Counted from the stretch's first letter, positions 15,788 through 25,181 are shown. The stretch is DNA of 64,000 nucleotides from Sedimentibacter hydroxybenzoicus DSM 7310 (GCF_013403245.1 NZ_JACBNQ010000001.1:459994-523993); one strand, 5' to 3'. Numbers and translations: made by a program. Notes: generated by a model not told the origin, from the letters alone.

Positions 15788-16972
15788 CTATGTGGAAAGT
15801 AAACTTTCTACAAACTGACGTGCTGTTCTCCCGGAGCGTCCGCCACGTTCCATAGCATAGCGCTCAGCAAGTAAATCAATGTTTTCCACATTGCTGATTT
15901 TATACTGTTTTATGAGGGAATGGATAATCTGCAAATATTTGTCTTTATCAGGTTTAGTAAACAAGACAGAGAGTCCGAAACGATCTGATAATGATGTTTG
16001 CTCTTGAATTGTTTCATTCCGATGTATATCACTTCCTTCACGGTCTTCAAATTTTTCATTAATTAAATGTCTGCGATTACTTGTAGTGTAGATTATTACG
16101 TTAGAGGTTCTGACAGAAACCGACCCCTCCAATATGGCTTTTAAAGCACCAATTTCTTCATTATGATTTAAAAATGATAAATCATCAATAAATAAAATGA
16201 ATTTTAAAGGATTATCGGCAAGCTGTTCAATTATATCCGGTATTTTGAGCAAATCTGCTTTTCTGACTTCAATCATCCGTAAACCTCGGTTTGAAAATTC
16301 ATTGACAACAGCCTTAACTGTCGAAGATTTACCCGTTCCGGCATCACCATATAAAAGAGTATTTGCGGCAGGCTTATTTTCTATAAAGGCAATTGTGTTG
16401 TCTGTTATTTTTTTTCGCTCTCTTTCATACCCTGTAAGATTTGAAAGGCTGACGCTGTCAGGATACTTTACAGGCACAATTTTTTCTTTACTGTATGTAA
16501 ACATTGTATAATTTGCATAGATACCATATCCCAACGAAAACAAGTTGTTTATCCGTTCTTTATACATTTTATTAAAATCATATTCTGCATTTGTTTCCCA
16601 TTCAGGTAAAAAAATATCATACTTAATTTCATTTTTGATATCCTGGGATGTTAGTTGCGAAATTGTCTGCAATGTTTTAAGTTCGTGTTCAAGTGTTTGC
16701 TTCAGCATAGGTGAAATGATTTGTTTATTTGAACATTTACGTATATATGTGTTTTCATCAAAAGCTATAAGCTGCCAAACATATTCAGTAAAATTCTCGC
16801 TTGATTGGAACAATAAATATGTGAAGCGGGAATACTTATCAATTTTTGAAGCAGTATCACTTTCGTTTGCATCTATCATTTCAATAAAGGCGTGTACAAC
16901 CTGATCATCTAATAATTTTCGAAAAATTGATAAAGATCTTGCCTTAAATCTTATTTCTTCTAAAAAAGCCAT
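15788..16972 (-). CDS. DUF815-family AAA ATPase
   Basis: A 394-residue protein. The N-terminal half (1-180) is helical and lacks known motifs. The C-terminal half is an AAA module: Walker A GDAGTGKS at 209-216, Walker B FILFIDDLSF near 258-267, sensor YTTSNRRHL and a C-terminal RGGRSGRTARQFVESLL helix. This layout is that of DUF815 proteins, common in Firmicutes and of unknown role. It has its own sigma-A promoter and stands alone. RBS GGAGGTAGG precedes the ATG at 16972. Confidence 0.85.
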   Translation of the reverse strand: MAFLEEIRFKARSLSIFRKLLDDQVVHAFIEMIDANESDTASKIDKYSRFTYLLFQSSENFTEYVWQLIAFDENTYIRKCSNKQIISPMLKQTLEHELKTLQTISQLTSQDIKNEIKYDIFLPEWETNAEYDFNKMYKERINNLFSLGYGIYANYTMFTYSKEKIVPVKYPDSVSLSNLTGYERERKKITDNTIAFIENKPAANTLLYGDAGTGKSSTVKAVVNEFSNRGLRMIEVRKADLLKIPDIIEQLADNPLKFILFIDDLSFLNHNEEIGALKAILEGSVSVRTSNVIIYTTSNRRHLINEKFEDREGSDIHRNETIQEQTSLSDRFGLSVLFTKPDKDKYLQIIHSLIKQYKISNVENIDLLAERYAMERGGRSGRTARQFVESLLST

Positions 16973-16999
16973 GTCCTACCTCCGGTTAAATTATCATGT

Positions 17000-17028
17000 A
17001 TGATATCACAATGTAAATAAGTTGTCAA
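17000..17028 (-). promoter_or_regulatory. sigma-A promoter of the DUF815 gene
   Basis: On the minus strand, TTGACA (17028-17023) and TATCAT (17005-17000) are separated by exactly 17 bp, about 28 bp upstream of the start codon. Confidence 0.8.
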
Positions 17029-17076
17029 ACAGACATAGGAGCGGTTCTCACCGGCTGTAAAATAGGCAATTTTTAT

Positions 17077-17592
17077 TTACTGTTTCCTTACCAGCATCTT
17101 CAGTATTTCCGAAATATACATGGTATGAAAATCTTTGTTGGGATAATTTTTTTCTACAAGATTTTTTTCAATAAATGAATCGGGGTTAAATTCTTGAGCA
17201 AACATCTTTTTGCAGGTTATTATTATATCTGCTTCTTCAAAATACGGTATATTGTCGAAATGATTTAATGTTAAGGCTGTTTTGCTCATCTTATCTTCGT
17301 CTCTTCCGGAAACTGAACCGAGATAAGATAGCTCCTTTTTATACTTACTGTCAAAAAAGCATAAAGAAAATGTATCCGTACTGTCTATGAATTCCTTTGT
17401 GTATCTTTGGGGTCTTAAAACAATGTATGAAACATTTTTATGCCACATTACACCAAGTCCACCCCATGATGCAGTCATTGTATTTGCCTTATTATCTTTT
17501 TCTGCGGTTATGAGCATCCAGTCACTTCCTATCATTTGAAAGGCGCTTTTATTTAATTCCTCAGGCTTTATTTCAATATAATCTCTCAGCAT
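17077..17592 (-). CDS. flavin reductase-like FMN-binding split-barrel protein
   Basis: A 171-residue protein with the flavin-reductase domain pattern: MLITAEKDNKANTMTASWGG, VSYIVLRPQRYTKEFIDS and FSLCFFDSKYKKELSYLGSV. It probably binds FMN and uses NAD(P)H or another donor in the cytoplasm. Similar short clostridial proteins are annotated as flavin reductase family, with no known substrate. The gene is monocistronic and diverges from the LD-carboxypeptidase operon. Confidence 0.82.
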   Translation of the reverse strand: MLRDYIEIKPEELNKSAFQMIGSDWMLITAEKDNKANTMTASWGGLGVMWHKNVSYIVLRPQRYTKEFIDSTDTFSLCFFDSKYKKELSYLGSVSGRDEDKMSKTALTLNHFDNIPYFEEADIIITCKKMFAQEFNPDSFIEKNLVEKNYPNKDFHTMYISEILKMLVRKQ

Positions 17593-17712
17593 TATTATCC
17601 TCCTCTATTAATTCTATTGTATGTTAATTGTATCATATTATCATAATTATAAGCAAGCAGGAACAAAATATGTTATAATTCGTCTATATAATATTAAAGA
17701 TTATTGTTTCTG

Positions 17713-17748
17713 ATATTGCTTTTAGCAGCAATATGATTAATATATAAT
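17713..17748 (+). promoter_or_regulatory. inverted repeat beside a -10 element, upstream of the LD-carboxypeptidase operon
   Basis: ATATTGCT (17713-17720) and AGCAATAT (17727-17734) form an 8-bp perfect repeat with a 6-bp spacer. TATAAT follows at 17743-17748. The repeat covers the -35 region, so it may be an operator. Confidence 0.45.
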
Positions 17749-17779
17749 ATAAAAATAAAATAATAAAGGGAGTGAAAAA

Positions 17780-18820
17780 ATGTCTTTTAAATTAATTAAA
17801 CCAATGAAGCTTAATAAGGGTGATAAGGTTGCGACGGTAAGCTTATCATGGGGAGGAGCCGGTGATGATGAAATATTATGGAGATATGAGCAGGGAAAGG
17901 AACGACTACAAAATATATTCGGTCTTGAAGTGGTAGAAATGCCCCATACACTCAAGGGATCGGAATTTATTTACAACAATCCTAAGAAGAGAGCTGAAGA
18001 TTTAATGATGGCTTTTTCCGATAAATCAATAAAGGGTATTTTTTCTTGCATTGGGGGAGAAGAAAGTATCAGAATGCTCCCTTACATTGATTTTAATATA
18101 ATAGGAAGCAATCCTAAGGTTTTTATCGGTTATTCTGATTCAACAACTACGCATCTTATATGCTTGAAGGCAGGATTATCATCGTTTTACGGAGCTTCGG
18201 TTCTGAACGAATTTGCCGAAAATGTAAGGATGCATGACTACACAGTAAAATATGTTAATAAAACTTTGTTTTCAAATGAACCCATAGGCAAAATTGAGAG
18301 CCCAGAATACTGGACCAGCGAAAGAGTGCCCTGGCTTATAGAAAATAAATACACAGAGAGAAAAATGCAGCCAAATACGGGATATGAACTATTGCAGGGA
18401 ACCGGTATTGCTCAGGGCAGATTAATAGGCGGATGTGTCGAAGTGCTGGAAATGGCAAAACAAACTTCGTTATGGCCAAGCGATGATGTGTGGAAGGGTG
18501 CTGTATTATTCTTAGAAACATCCGAGGATATGCCGGAGCCGACCTATGTTGAATATTGGCTCAGAAATTACGGGACACAGGGAATCTTAAATAAAATAAA
18601 CGGAATTATCTGGGGCAAACCGTACAACAACAAATACTATGACGAATACAAAGAGGTCATTTATAAGATTTTAAGAGAATTGAAATTAAATGAGCTTCCT
18701 GTTCTTTACAACGTGAGCTTTGGGCATACCCTGCCTATGACGGTGATACCCTACGGAGCGTTGGCGGAAATCAACTGTGAAGAAAGCATTTTTTCAATAT
18801 TGGAAAGCGGTGTAATATAA
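17780..18820 (+). CDS. S66-family LD-carboxypeptidase / MccF-like peptidase
   Basis: A 346-residue serine peptidase of family S66. The nucleophile elbow GYSDST puts Ser119 after the sheet. The Glu and His partners are expected in LFLETSED and in NVSFGHTLPM. IGGEESIRMLPYID is also typical of this family. Relatives trim murein tetrapeptides between L and D residues or cleave microcin C adducts (MccF). There is no signal peptide, so it acts in the cytoplasm, on recycled peptides or a toxin. It is the first gene of a tight five-gene operon with an acetyltransferase and an ABC exporter, a setting that fits resistance as well as recycling. Confidence 0.88.
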   Translation: MSFKLIKPMKLNKGDKVATVSLSWGGAGDDEILWRYEQGKERLQNIFGLEVVEMPHTLKGSEFIYNNPKKRAEDLMMAFSDKSIKGIFSCIGGEESIRMLPYIDFNIIGSNPKVFIGYSDSTTTHLICLKAGLSSFYGASVLNEFAENVRMHDYTVKYVNKTLFSNEPIGKIESPEYWTSERVPWLIENKYTERKMQPNTGYELLQGTGIAQGRLIGGCVEVLEMAKQTSLWPSDDVWKGAVLFLETSEDMPEPTYVEYWLRNYGTQGILNKINGIIWGKPYNNKYYDEYKEVIYKILRELKLNELPVLYNVSFGHTLPMTVIPYGALAEINCEESIFSILESGVI

Positions 18821-18844
18821 TTATAACGAGAGGGGAAGGATATT

Positions 18845-19387
18845 ATGGCAGTTTATAAAAAAGTGATAAAGCTAAAAAACGGAAAAGAGTTATTGCTGAG
18901 AAATCCGGCGGAATCCGATGCGGAGAAAATGATTGTTTATCTGAATGCCGTAGGCGGTGAAAGTGATAATCTTTTATTTGGAAAAGATGGATTTCATTTA
19001 ACCTTGGAGCAGGAGAGAGAATATCTGAAAAACGCAAAGGAAAACCCTGATATGCTGATGCTCCTGGGCTTTATTGACGATAATATTGTCAGCATGTCTC
19101 ATATCAGCAGCTCAACGAGAGAAAGAATTGCACACAATGCCGAAATAGCAATTTCTGTAAAAAAGGAATATTGGCATATGGGAATCGCAACAGCGGGGAT
19201 GAAGGAGCTTATATCCTTTGCTAAAAATAAAGGGATAAAAAATATATTTTTGGGTGTCATAGAAGGCAACGACAATGCAATCAAGCTTTATGAAAAATTA
19301 GGCTTTGTAAGAGTCGGTGAGCATAAAAACTTTTCGAATGTAGACGGTACATACCGCAATGAAATTTTGATGGATTTATATTTGTAA
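18845..19387 (+). CDS. GNAT-family N-acetyltransferase
   Basis: A 180-residue acetyltransferase. Motif A is seen in IAISVKKEYWHMGIATAGMK, which holds the Q/RxxGxG/A-like pyrophosphate loop (WHMGIATA), and motif B in IKLYEKLGFVRVG. It transfers acetyl from acetyl-CoA to an amine, possibly a protein N-terminus or a small toxic molecule. It lies 24 bp after the LD-carboxypeptidase and 29 bp before the ABC ATPase. MccE-like acetyltransferases give resistance to microcin C, as MccF does, but this parallel is only contextual. Confidence 0.88.
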   Translation: MAVYKKVIKLKNGKELLLRNPAESDAEKMIVYLNAVGGESDNLLFGKDGFHLTLEQEREYLKNAKENPDMLMLLGFIDDNIVSMSHISSSTRERIAHNAEIAISVKKEYWHMGIATAGMKELISFAKNKGIKNIFLGVIEGNDNAIKLYEKLGFVRVGEHKNFSNVDGTYRNEILMDLYL

Positions 19388-19416
19388 CTAAAAATAATTT
19401 ACCAATTGGGGGTAGT

Positions 19417-20187
19417 ATGACAGAAGTATTAAGATTAGAACATGTGAGCAAGAGCTTCGGAGAGAAGCAAGTTTTAAGAGATATTAATTTCAGTGTCGAC
19501 AGCGGAGAAATTATCGGCTATATCGGTTCAAACGGTGCAGGTAAAAGTACAACCATAAAAATCATCCTTGGGCTTATCGACGAATATGACGGAGATGTCT
19601 ATGTATTCGGTGAAAAGGCAAAGGGTACTATTGATTACAAGAGAAGAATAGGATATGTACCTGAGGTATCGGATATGTACGACAATTTAACTGCATATGA
19701 GTATATAAGCTTTATCGGTATGCTTTACGGCATTGATTCGGAAAAAGCAGTATCAAAAGCAAAGGAAATGATGGAGGTTTTCGGTATAAGTGATGCGCTC
19801 TACGGGAGAATTCATACATTTTCCAAAGGAATGAGACAAAAGCTTTCCATAGTTACAGGTATGCTTCATAATCCTGATATTTTGTTTTTAGATGAGCCGT
19901 TGGGCGGTATTGATGCCAACAGTGTCCTTGTATTTAAGGAAATAATGCAGGGCTTAAAAACCATGGGAAAAACCATATTTTATTCATCACATATATTAGA
20001 GGTGGTTGAAAGGTTAAGTGACAGGATATTGCTTTTAAACGCAGGTGAAATTGTTATGGATGGAACAATGGAGGATGTAAGGAAAAAACGATCCGATTCT
20101 ACCTTGGAAACAATTTTTAATGAAGTTACCGGATTTAATGACCATAAAGAGCTTGCAGACAGGTTTATAGCAAGCTTTATGAGTTAG
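19417..20187 (+). CDS. ABC transporter ATP-binding protein
   Basis: A 256-residue ATPase. Walker A GSNGAGKST is at about 38-46, the signature FSKGMRQK near 135-142, Walker B ILFLDEPLGGID near 155-166, and the switch His lies in YSSHILE. The degenerate signature (SKGMRQK) is usual for ABC-2 exporters such as the NatA/CcmA group. RBS GGGGG precedes the ATG. The permease gene starts 12 bp downstream, so the two form one exporter. Confidence 0.92.
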   Translation: MTEVLRLEHVSKSFGEKQVLRDINFSVDSGEIIGYIGSNGAGKSTTIKIILGLIDEYDGDVYVFGEKAKGTIDYKRRIGYVPEVSDMYDNLTAYEYISFIGMLYGIDSEKAVSKAKEMMEVFGISDALYGRIHTFSKGMRQKLSIVTGMLHNPDILFLDEPLGGIDANSVLVFKEIMQGLKTMGKTIFYSSHILEVVERLSDRILLLNAGEIVMDGTMEDVRKKRSDSTLETIFNEVTGFNDHKELADRFIASFMS

Positions 20188-20199
20188 GGGTGACAGTAT

Positions 20200-21840
20200 A
20201 TGAATAATACGGATAATTTTCTTTCATTAAAAATACTCGACAAGTTCCAAGGATTGTTTGAAAAAATAGGCATTGATTATAAGGTAATGCGAATTATTTT
20301 AAGAACAAAATTAGTATTAGATTCAAGATCTGCACCTGTTATTGAAAATCAAAAAAAGAAAGAAAATGCTCAAGAAAATACATCTTTTATTAGAAGGTAT
20401 CTTCTGCATTTGATTTTTGGTGCTTTATTAGCGTTTTTAATTTATTTTATAAAAGATGAAATGATACGAATGATATATTTTTCAGGGGCTTTCTTTTTTA
20501 TGACATCAATGTATCTTATTTCAGACTTTTCATATGTAATATTGGATACTAAGGATAAAAAAATATTGCTGCCAAAACCCATAGACAGCAAGGTTGTTAC
20601 AATGTCAAAGGTACTGCATGTACTGATTTACATGTTTCGCCTCAACTTGTTTTTAGCCGGTCCATCTTTGTTGGCAATTGTGCGGTTGAACGGATTCATT
20701 GCAGCTCCGATATTTATTTTAGAAATTCTGATGATGGATTTACTGATTTTCTTGGTAACCGCTTTTATATATTTATTAATATTGAGATTTTTTGATGGTG
20801 AACTGCTAAGAAACATCATTAATTTAATTCAAATAATGCTTACTATTTTAGTAACCGTAGGATATCAGATAGCAATAAGGATGATTGATTTTACCGAAAT
20901 TCAGAATATCGCATATAAATTTGAACCGCATAATTACTTTAATCCTATATTATGGTTTGGGGCACCTTTTGAAATTTTATTTAACGGCGGAAGAGAATTG
21001 TATTTATATATATTTACCATATTGTCCATCGTAATACCGATAGTTTGTTTTATAATATACCTGAGCTTAAGTAAAAGAATGGAATCTTTATTATTAAAAT
21101 TAGAGGGTGAAGGCAAGGAAAGACGAGCTAAACACAGAGTTGAATTTTTAATGGGGAAATTATTTGCTTGGAATAATATAAAAAGACAGGCATATCATTT
21201 TGCATGTGCGGTTTTAAGAAGCGACCGCAGCCTGAAGTTAAAAATATATCCTGCATTATCTGTCGGAGTTTTATTCCCCGTCATAATGCTGTTCAATATG
21301 AGAGTGAGAGGGGATAACACGGCAGGTGGATATGAATACTTGTATTTGTACTTTACCTTTACGGTTTTTCCGTCAGTCTTGGAGTTAATCAAATACTCAT
21401 CAGCGTGGAAAGGCGCATACATTTATTACAGCTCAGGGTTTCAAAATACTAAGGAATTAAATTCAGGTCTTTTGCTGGCTGTTACACTTAGATTGTTTAT
21501 ACCTCTATTGCTTGCCAGCGGTGCTATTTATATATTTATATTTAAAGGTTTGTTTATAAATGATATACTTGTAATAATGCTGGCAAGCTTAGTGATTTTA
21601 CCGGTAATATACAGAATTGTGTTTGAGGAACTGCCGTTTTCTAAAGAAATTGATGCATCCAATCAATCAAAAAATTTCGGCAGATTTATCGGTTCTATAG
21701 CAATTGTAGGCTGCTTTGTAGCACCACATGTTATATTCAGCAAAATTAATATATGGATTTATGTTGGTGTTTTAATCATAGCACTTCCTGTAAGCTGGAT
21801 GATTCTTATGCCAAATTATAATATTAAGGGGACAAAATGA
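20200..21840 (+). CDS. ABC-2-like exporter membrane subunit
   Basis: A 546-residue polytopic protein. A soluble N-terminal stretch of about 65 residues precedes roughly ten to twelve hydrophobic helices, with a cytoplasmic loop near 300-340 (KLEGEGKERRAKHRVEFLMG). It has no periplasmic domain. The size and shape match large clostridial permeases that pair with NatA-like ATPases. The substrate is unknown. The next gene begins within its stop codon (ATGA overlap at 21837-21840), so translation is coupled. Confidence 0.75.
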   Translation: MNNTDNFLSLKILDKFQGLFEKIGIDYKVMRIILRTKLVLDSRSAPVIENQKKKENAQENTSFIRRYLLHLIFGALLAFLIYFIKDEMIRMIYFSGAFFFMTSMYLISDFSYVILDTKDKKILLPKPIDSKVVTMSKVLHVLIYMFRLNLFLAGPSLLAIVRLNGFIAAPIFILEILMMDLLIFLVTAFIYLLILRFFDGELLRNIINLIQIMLTILVTVGYQIAIRMIDFTEIQNIAYKFEPHNYFNPILWFGAPFEILFNGGRELYLYIFTILSIVIPIVCFIIYLSLSKRMESLLLKLEGEGKERRAKHRVEFLMGKLFAWNNIKRQAYHFACAVLRSDRSLKLKIYPALSVGVLFPVIMLFNMRVRGDNTAGGYEYLYLYFTFTVFPSVLELIKYSSAWKGAYIYYSSGFQNTKELNSGLLLAVTLRLFIPLLLASGAIYIFIFKGLFINDILVIMLASLVILPVIYRIVFEELPFSKEIDASNQSKNFGRFIGSIAIVGCFVAPHVIFSKINIWIYVGVLIIALPVSWMILMPNYNIKGTK

Positions 21841-22835
21841 GCGTTTCAATAACTAAAGCAATATTACACATTCTTGACACAAGCTTAGGAATACCGGTTC
21901 TTTCTGAAAATCTGATGTCATTTAATGATGAAATGAAAGAGTACACAGAAAAGCATATAATTAAATGCTACAACGATGCGGATTTGAAGAAAACCAAATT
22001 TACCAATGAAGATGGGTTCTTTTTAACATCTGTCAAGGAATATTTAAATACAGATGATTTTATTAAATTTACCAATTCTGTGTCAGAAGCTTTCTTTAAG
22101 CTATCATCTGAAAATCCTGACATAAAACCATGCGATCTTTTATTTGTTCGGGCAAATGTATTTAATAAGGACTATATGATAATACTTAAGCTTAACTATA
22201 AAAAAGGGTACATTCATTTTACAAAGCAAGAGGAGAGCACTAAAAATATAATCATAGAACAACCTTGTTCATTGCCTGCCGCAACACAAAAAATCGATGA
22301 ATTTATATTTGTGGATTTAAATAGTCTCAATATATTTGTAAAAGAGAAGAAGTGTCAGGTTTATAATGAGCCATGTTATTATATTTCAAAGCATTTGCTT
22401 GAATGCAAGGAAGAAAAACCCGACAAGGAAAAGGTAAAAATAATTACTGAAACTACCGATAAAATAATTAAAGAGTATTATGATGACGATATGTTTATGA
22501 AAAGCCAGGTGAAAAATATCATCAGAGAAAACGTGGAGGAATCATTAAATATCAATGTTGAAGAAATATCAGAAAAGGTATTTAAAGATAATGAAGCAAA
22601 ACAAATATACAACGAAGAAATAAAAATGAAGGGTATAAAAGAACCGGAAGTTAAAGTAAATTTCAATTATGCAAACAAAATAAAAACAAAGCAGAAATTA
22701 ATTACCGATGAAGGAATAGAAATAAACATACCCTATGAAATATTGAGCAATAAAGAAAAGGTTGAATTTATAACGAATCACGATGGAACAATTTCTATAA
22801 TATTAAAAAATATAGATAGTATAGTGGATAAATAA
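21837..22835 (+). CDS. nucleoid-associated protein (NA37/YejK-type)
   Basis: A 332-residue soluble protein. The opening SITKAILHILDTSLGIPVLS and the long charged middle region fit the NA37 nucleoid-associated family known from Firmicutes (PF04245 type). The C-terminal part is acidic and coiled-coil-like, ending with short beta strands (EINIPYEILSNKEKVEF). It overlaps the permease gene by four bases. Why a nucleoid-type protein should share an operon with an exporter is unclear. The family call is from memory of its pattern, and the DNA-binding role is not shown for this member. Confidence 0.7.
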   Translation: MSVSITKAILHILDTSLGIPVLSENLMSFNDEMKEYTEKHIIKCYNDADLKKTKFTNEDGFFLTSVKEYLNTDDFIKFTNSVSEAFFKLSSENPDIKPCDLLFVRANVFNKDYMIILKLNYKKGYIHFTKQEESTKNIIIEQPCSLPAATQKIDEFIFVDLNSLNIFVKEKKCQVYNEPCYYISKHLLECKEEKPDKEKVKIITETTDKIIKEYYDDDMFMKSQVKNIIRENVEESLNINVEEISEKVFKDNEAKQIYNEEIKMKGIKEPEVKVNFNYANKIKTKQKLITDEGIEINIPYEILSNKEKVEFITNHDGTISIILKNIDSIVDK

Positions 22836-22845
22836 TTTCTATATA

Positions 22846-22868
22846 ACCGTTGACTTTCAGCGGTTTTT
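22846..22868 (+). terminator. terminator of the five-gene operon
   Basis: ACCGTTGA (22846-22853) pairs with TCAGCGGT (22857-22864) with one G-T pair, then TTTTT. Confidence 0.75.
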
Positions 22869-22902
22869 CTATTTTACCAATCTTATTATACTAATCTGCA
22901 TG

Positions 22903-22965
22903 CAATTATAATTTATCGCAAAACGATAAATTATAATTGACAAACAATAATAAGTGTATTATGCT
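22903..22965 (+). promoter_or_regulatory. promoter with a 16-bp perfect palindromic arm pair over its -35
   Basis: CAATTATAATTTATCG (22903-22918) and CGATAAATTATAATTG (22924-22939) are perfect inverted repeats with a CAAAA spacer. The right arm ends inside TTGACA (22937-22942). TATGCT (22960-22965) is 17 bp further on. Repressor binding to the palindrome would block the -35. Confidence 0.65.
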
Positions 22966-22991
22966 TATTAAAGGAAGCGAGAATCAAATTT

Positions 22992-23762
22992 ATGAATTTA
23001 ACTGATATTAAGGGGGTATTGACATTGAAAAGAATATTATGGCACGTTATATTTTGTCTTGGAGGTATTTTAGTATTCAGCCCCGTCGTAATGTATTGGT
23101 TTATTCATGGCAGCTATGAACGTTATATATGGATTATAAATGGCAGTTTTCCGTTCAATAATTTTGGAAGCGGACCTGTGCAATTATATTTATATGCGGG
23201 ACTCTTATCAGCAGGACTAATCTTAACAACGATTAGTTTTAAACATGTTAACAAGTATCTTAAATATGCTGTCTTATTTATTATATTATTAATGATTTTT
23301 ATAATGTCAGTATCATGTTATTCACCGAAGTCTGTTAACACACAAATTTCAAAATCCTTGAAAATAGAAATACCTGCTGCTTCAATCATAGAGTATGAGG
23401 ATTCTCACGGTGGATTTCATGGTGACGGAGGTACATATGCTAAAATTAAGCTTGATGGAAAAGGTGCTGAAAAATCCATTCTTGAAATTAAGAATAGCTG
23501 GAGGATGTTACCGTTATCAGAGAATCTTAATTTGATAATGTATGGAGGAATTAAGAATAATATTGAGTATTCATATAATTTAGCAGATAAATTTAAAATT
23601 CCCCATATTGAAAATGGTTACTGGCTTTTTGTCGACAGGCACAGTAAAAGTATTGATAATTATGATGATACAGATTTATTTAACAGACATTCTTTTAATT
23701 TTACTTTGGCATTGTACGATATGGATGAAAATATACTGTATTATATAGAATTTGATACATAA
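22992..23762 (+). CDS. membrane protein of unknown function
   Basis: About 256 residues with three predicted membrane helices in the first 110 (IFCLGGILVFSPVVMYWF, LYLYAGLLSAGLILTTI and LKYAVLFIILLMIFIMSV). A C-terminal domain carries the striking stretch EYEDSHGGFHGDGGTYAKI. I have seen similar EDxHGGFHGDG proteins in Firmicutes but know no function. Two starts are possible: ATG 22992 after GGAAGCGAG, or TTG 23025 after a stronger GGGGGT. The second would remove the first 11 residues. It is expressed from the palindrome-covered promoter, possibly with the phosphoesterase 38 bp downstream. Confidence 0.6.
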   Translation: MNLTDIKGVLTLKRILWHVIFCLGGILVFSPVVMYWFIHGSYERYIWIINGSFPFNNFGSGPVQLYLYAGLLSAGLILTTISFKHVNKYLKYAVLFIILLMIFIMSVSCYSPKSVNTQISKSLKIEIPAASIIEYEDSHGGFHGDGGTYAKIKLDGKGAEKSILEIKNSWRMLPLSENLNLIMYGGIKNNIEYSYNLADKFKIPHIENGYWLFVDRHSKSIDNYDDTDLFNRHSFNFTLALYDMDENILYYIEFDT

Positions 23763-23800
23763 AATTAATTCAAAACATTAGGGAGTAAAAACAACAATAT

Positions 23801-24655
23801 ATGAAAAACAACTGTTTATTTATTATAATTTTTATATTTGCTATGATAGTTTTCTTTATTTGGCAAAACAGCTCTGTGGTTGTATCCAAATATGAATATA
23901 AAAATTCAAAGCTATCAATAAATTTCAATGGCTTCAAAATTTTACATATCTCAGATTTGCACAACAAAAATTTTCATGAAAGCCTATATAAGAAAATTAA
24001 AGATATTAATCCCGATATAATAATTATTACGGGAGATTTGATTGACAGAAGGCGTACAAGAGTCGATATAGCTGTAGATTTTGTAAGTCAGATAGTAAAT
24101 GTTGCTCCCGTATATTATGTATCTGGAAATCATGAACAGCTTTCAACATCCTATGATGATCTGAAAGAAGAGCTTGTAAAGCTTGATGTGCATATTTTGG
24201 ATAATGAATATATGGTGCTTAATCATAATGGAGAAAGAATAGGTATTATGGGTTTGGCAGACCCTGCTTTGATGTATACTGAGGGAAATAACAATAACGA
24301 CAGAAATCGCATTTATGCTGAAAACAATTTAAAAAGGTTATATGAAAATTCAGTCACAGAATTCAACATTCTTCTTTCTCACAGACCTGAACTGTTCGAA
24401 GTATATAAAAACATAAATATCGACCTGGTTTTCAGCGGTCATGCTCACGGAGGTCAGATAAGAATTCCATTTATAGGTGGTATTCTCTCTCCGAATCAGG
24501 GCTTTTTTCCTAAATATTCGGAAGGTATGATTACGGAAGATAATACAACTCTGGTTGTAAGCAGAGGGCTGGGAAACAGTATTTTTCCGCTTAGAATTTT
24601 CAACCGACCGGAATTGATTGTAGTTGAATTTAATGGTGAAGTAATAAAGCATTGA
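23801..24655 (+). CDS. membrane-anchored metallophosphoesterase (YkuE/YaeI-like)
   Basis: A 284-residue protein with one N-terminal membrane helix (residues 3-22). The metallophosphatase motifs come in order: LHISDLHN, ITGDLIDRR, YVSGNHE, LLSHRPE and FSGHAHGGQIR, giving the dimetal ligands Asp, His, Asp, Asn, His and His. Members such as YkuE and YaeI act on phospholipids or UDP-diacylglucosamine-type substrates at the outer face of the membrane. The exact substrate here is unknown. Confidence 0.9.
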   Translation: MKNNCLFIIIFIFAMIVFFIWQNSSVVVSKYEYKNSKLSINFNGFKILHISDLHNKNFHESLYKKIKDINPDIIIITGDLIDRRRTRVDIAVDFVSQIVNVAPVYYVSGNHEQLSTSYDDLKEELVKLDVHILDNEYMVLNHNGERIGIMGLADPALMYTEGNNNNDRNRIYAENNLKRLYENSVTEFNILLSHRPELFEVYKNINIDLVFSGHAHGGQIRIPFIGGILSPNQGFFPKYSEGMITEDNTTLVVSRGLGNSIFPLRIFNRPELIVVEFNGEVIKH

Positions 24656-24706
24656 TTCATTATTAAAGATAAGATATAATTAAAGAAAAAGAATGAAGGT
24701 GATCAG

Positions 24707-24940
24707 GTGTTAAATATACGAAAAAAGGCACATTATTTAATCGACAAATTACCGGAAGATCAGGTTGCATATTTAGTAAAAATTATTGAAGGAATTAAGG
24801 GTTTAAGCATACCCAGCGGAGAACCGGATGAACTTGATATGTTTCTTATTAAGGAATCTCAAACAAACAATGAAGATACAATGACAATAGAAGATCTCAT
24901 TGAAGAATTGGGGATAGATGCTAATGAACTACAAGATTGA
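24707..24940 (+). CDS. antitoxin-like small protein of a RelE/ParE-type module
   Basis: A 77-residue acidic protein. The N-terminal half (residues 2-30: IRKKAHYLIDKLPEDQVAYL) is a predicted helical pair often seen in Firmicute antitoxins, and the C-terminal half is acidic and probably disordered (DELDMF, NNEDTMTIEDLIEEL). The start is GTG at 24707 after AAGGTGATC. Its 3' end overlaps the toxin gene by up to 23 bp, the usual arrangement that couples the two. It should bind and neutralise the toxin and may autorepress, though no classic DNA-binding motif is seen. Confidence 0.7.
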   Translation: MLNIRKKAHYLIDKLPEDQVAYLVKIIEGIKGLSIPSGEPDELDMFLIKESQTNNEDTMTIEDLIEELGIDANELQD

Positions 24941-25169
24941 GTTTAGAAACAAGGCATCTAAGTTTTTGAAGAAACAAAATATTGAACAGCAAAAGAGAAT
25001 GTTAAAAGCCATATATAAAATTCCAAATGGAGATATTATAAGATTAGTTGGATATGAAGGATTATATCGATTAAGAGTAGGTGATGTACGAATAATATAT
25101 TCAATTAATTCCGATAAGATAATTGTATTTAACATTGGAAACAGAGGGGATATATACAAATATCTATAA
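24918..25169 (+). CDS. RelE/ParE-family toxin
   Basis: About 82 residues with the RelE fold pattern: KIEFRNKASKFLKKQ (first strand and helix), RLVGYEGLYRLRVGDVRIIY (core strands with basic residues) and IIVFNIGNRGDIYKYL (last strand). RelE members cleave ribosome-bound mRNA; ParE members poison gyrase. Sequence alone does not settle which this is, but the Arg-rich RLRVGDVR strand suggests a RelE-type RNase. ATG 24918 follows GGGG at a better distance than ATG 24924. A terminator follows at once. Confidence 0.82.
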   Translation: MLMNYKIEFRNKASKFLKKQNIEQQKRMLKAIYKIPNGDIIRLVGYEGLYRLRVGDVRIIYSINSDKIIVFNIGNRGDIYKYL

Positions 25170-25181
25170 TAGAAATTATTT

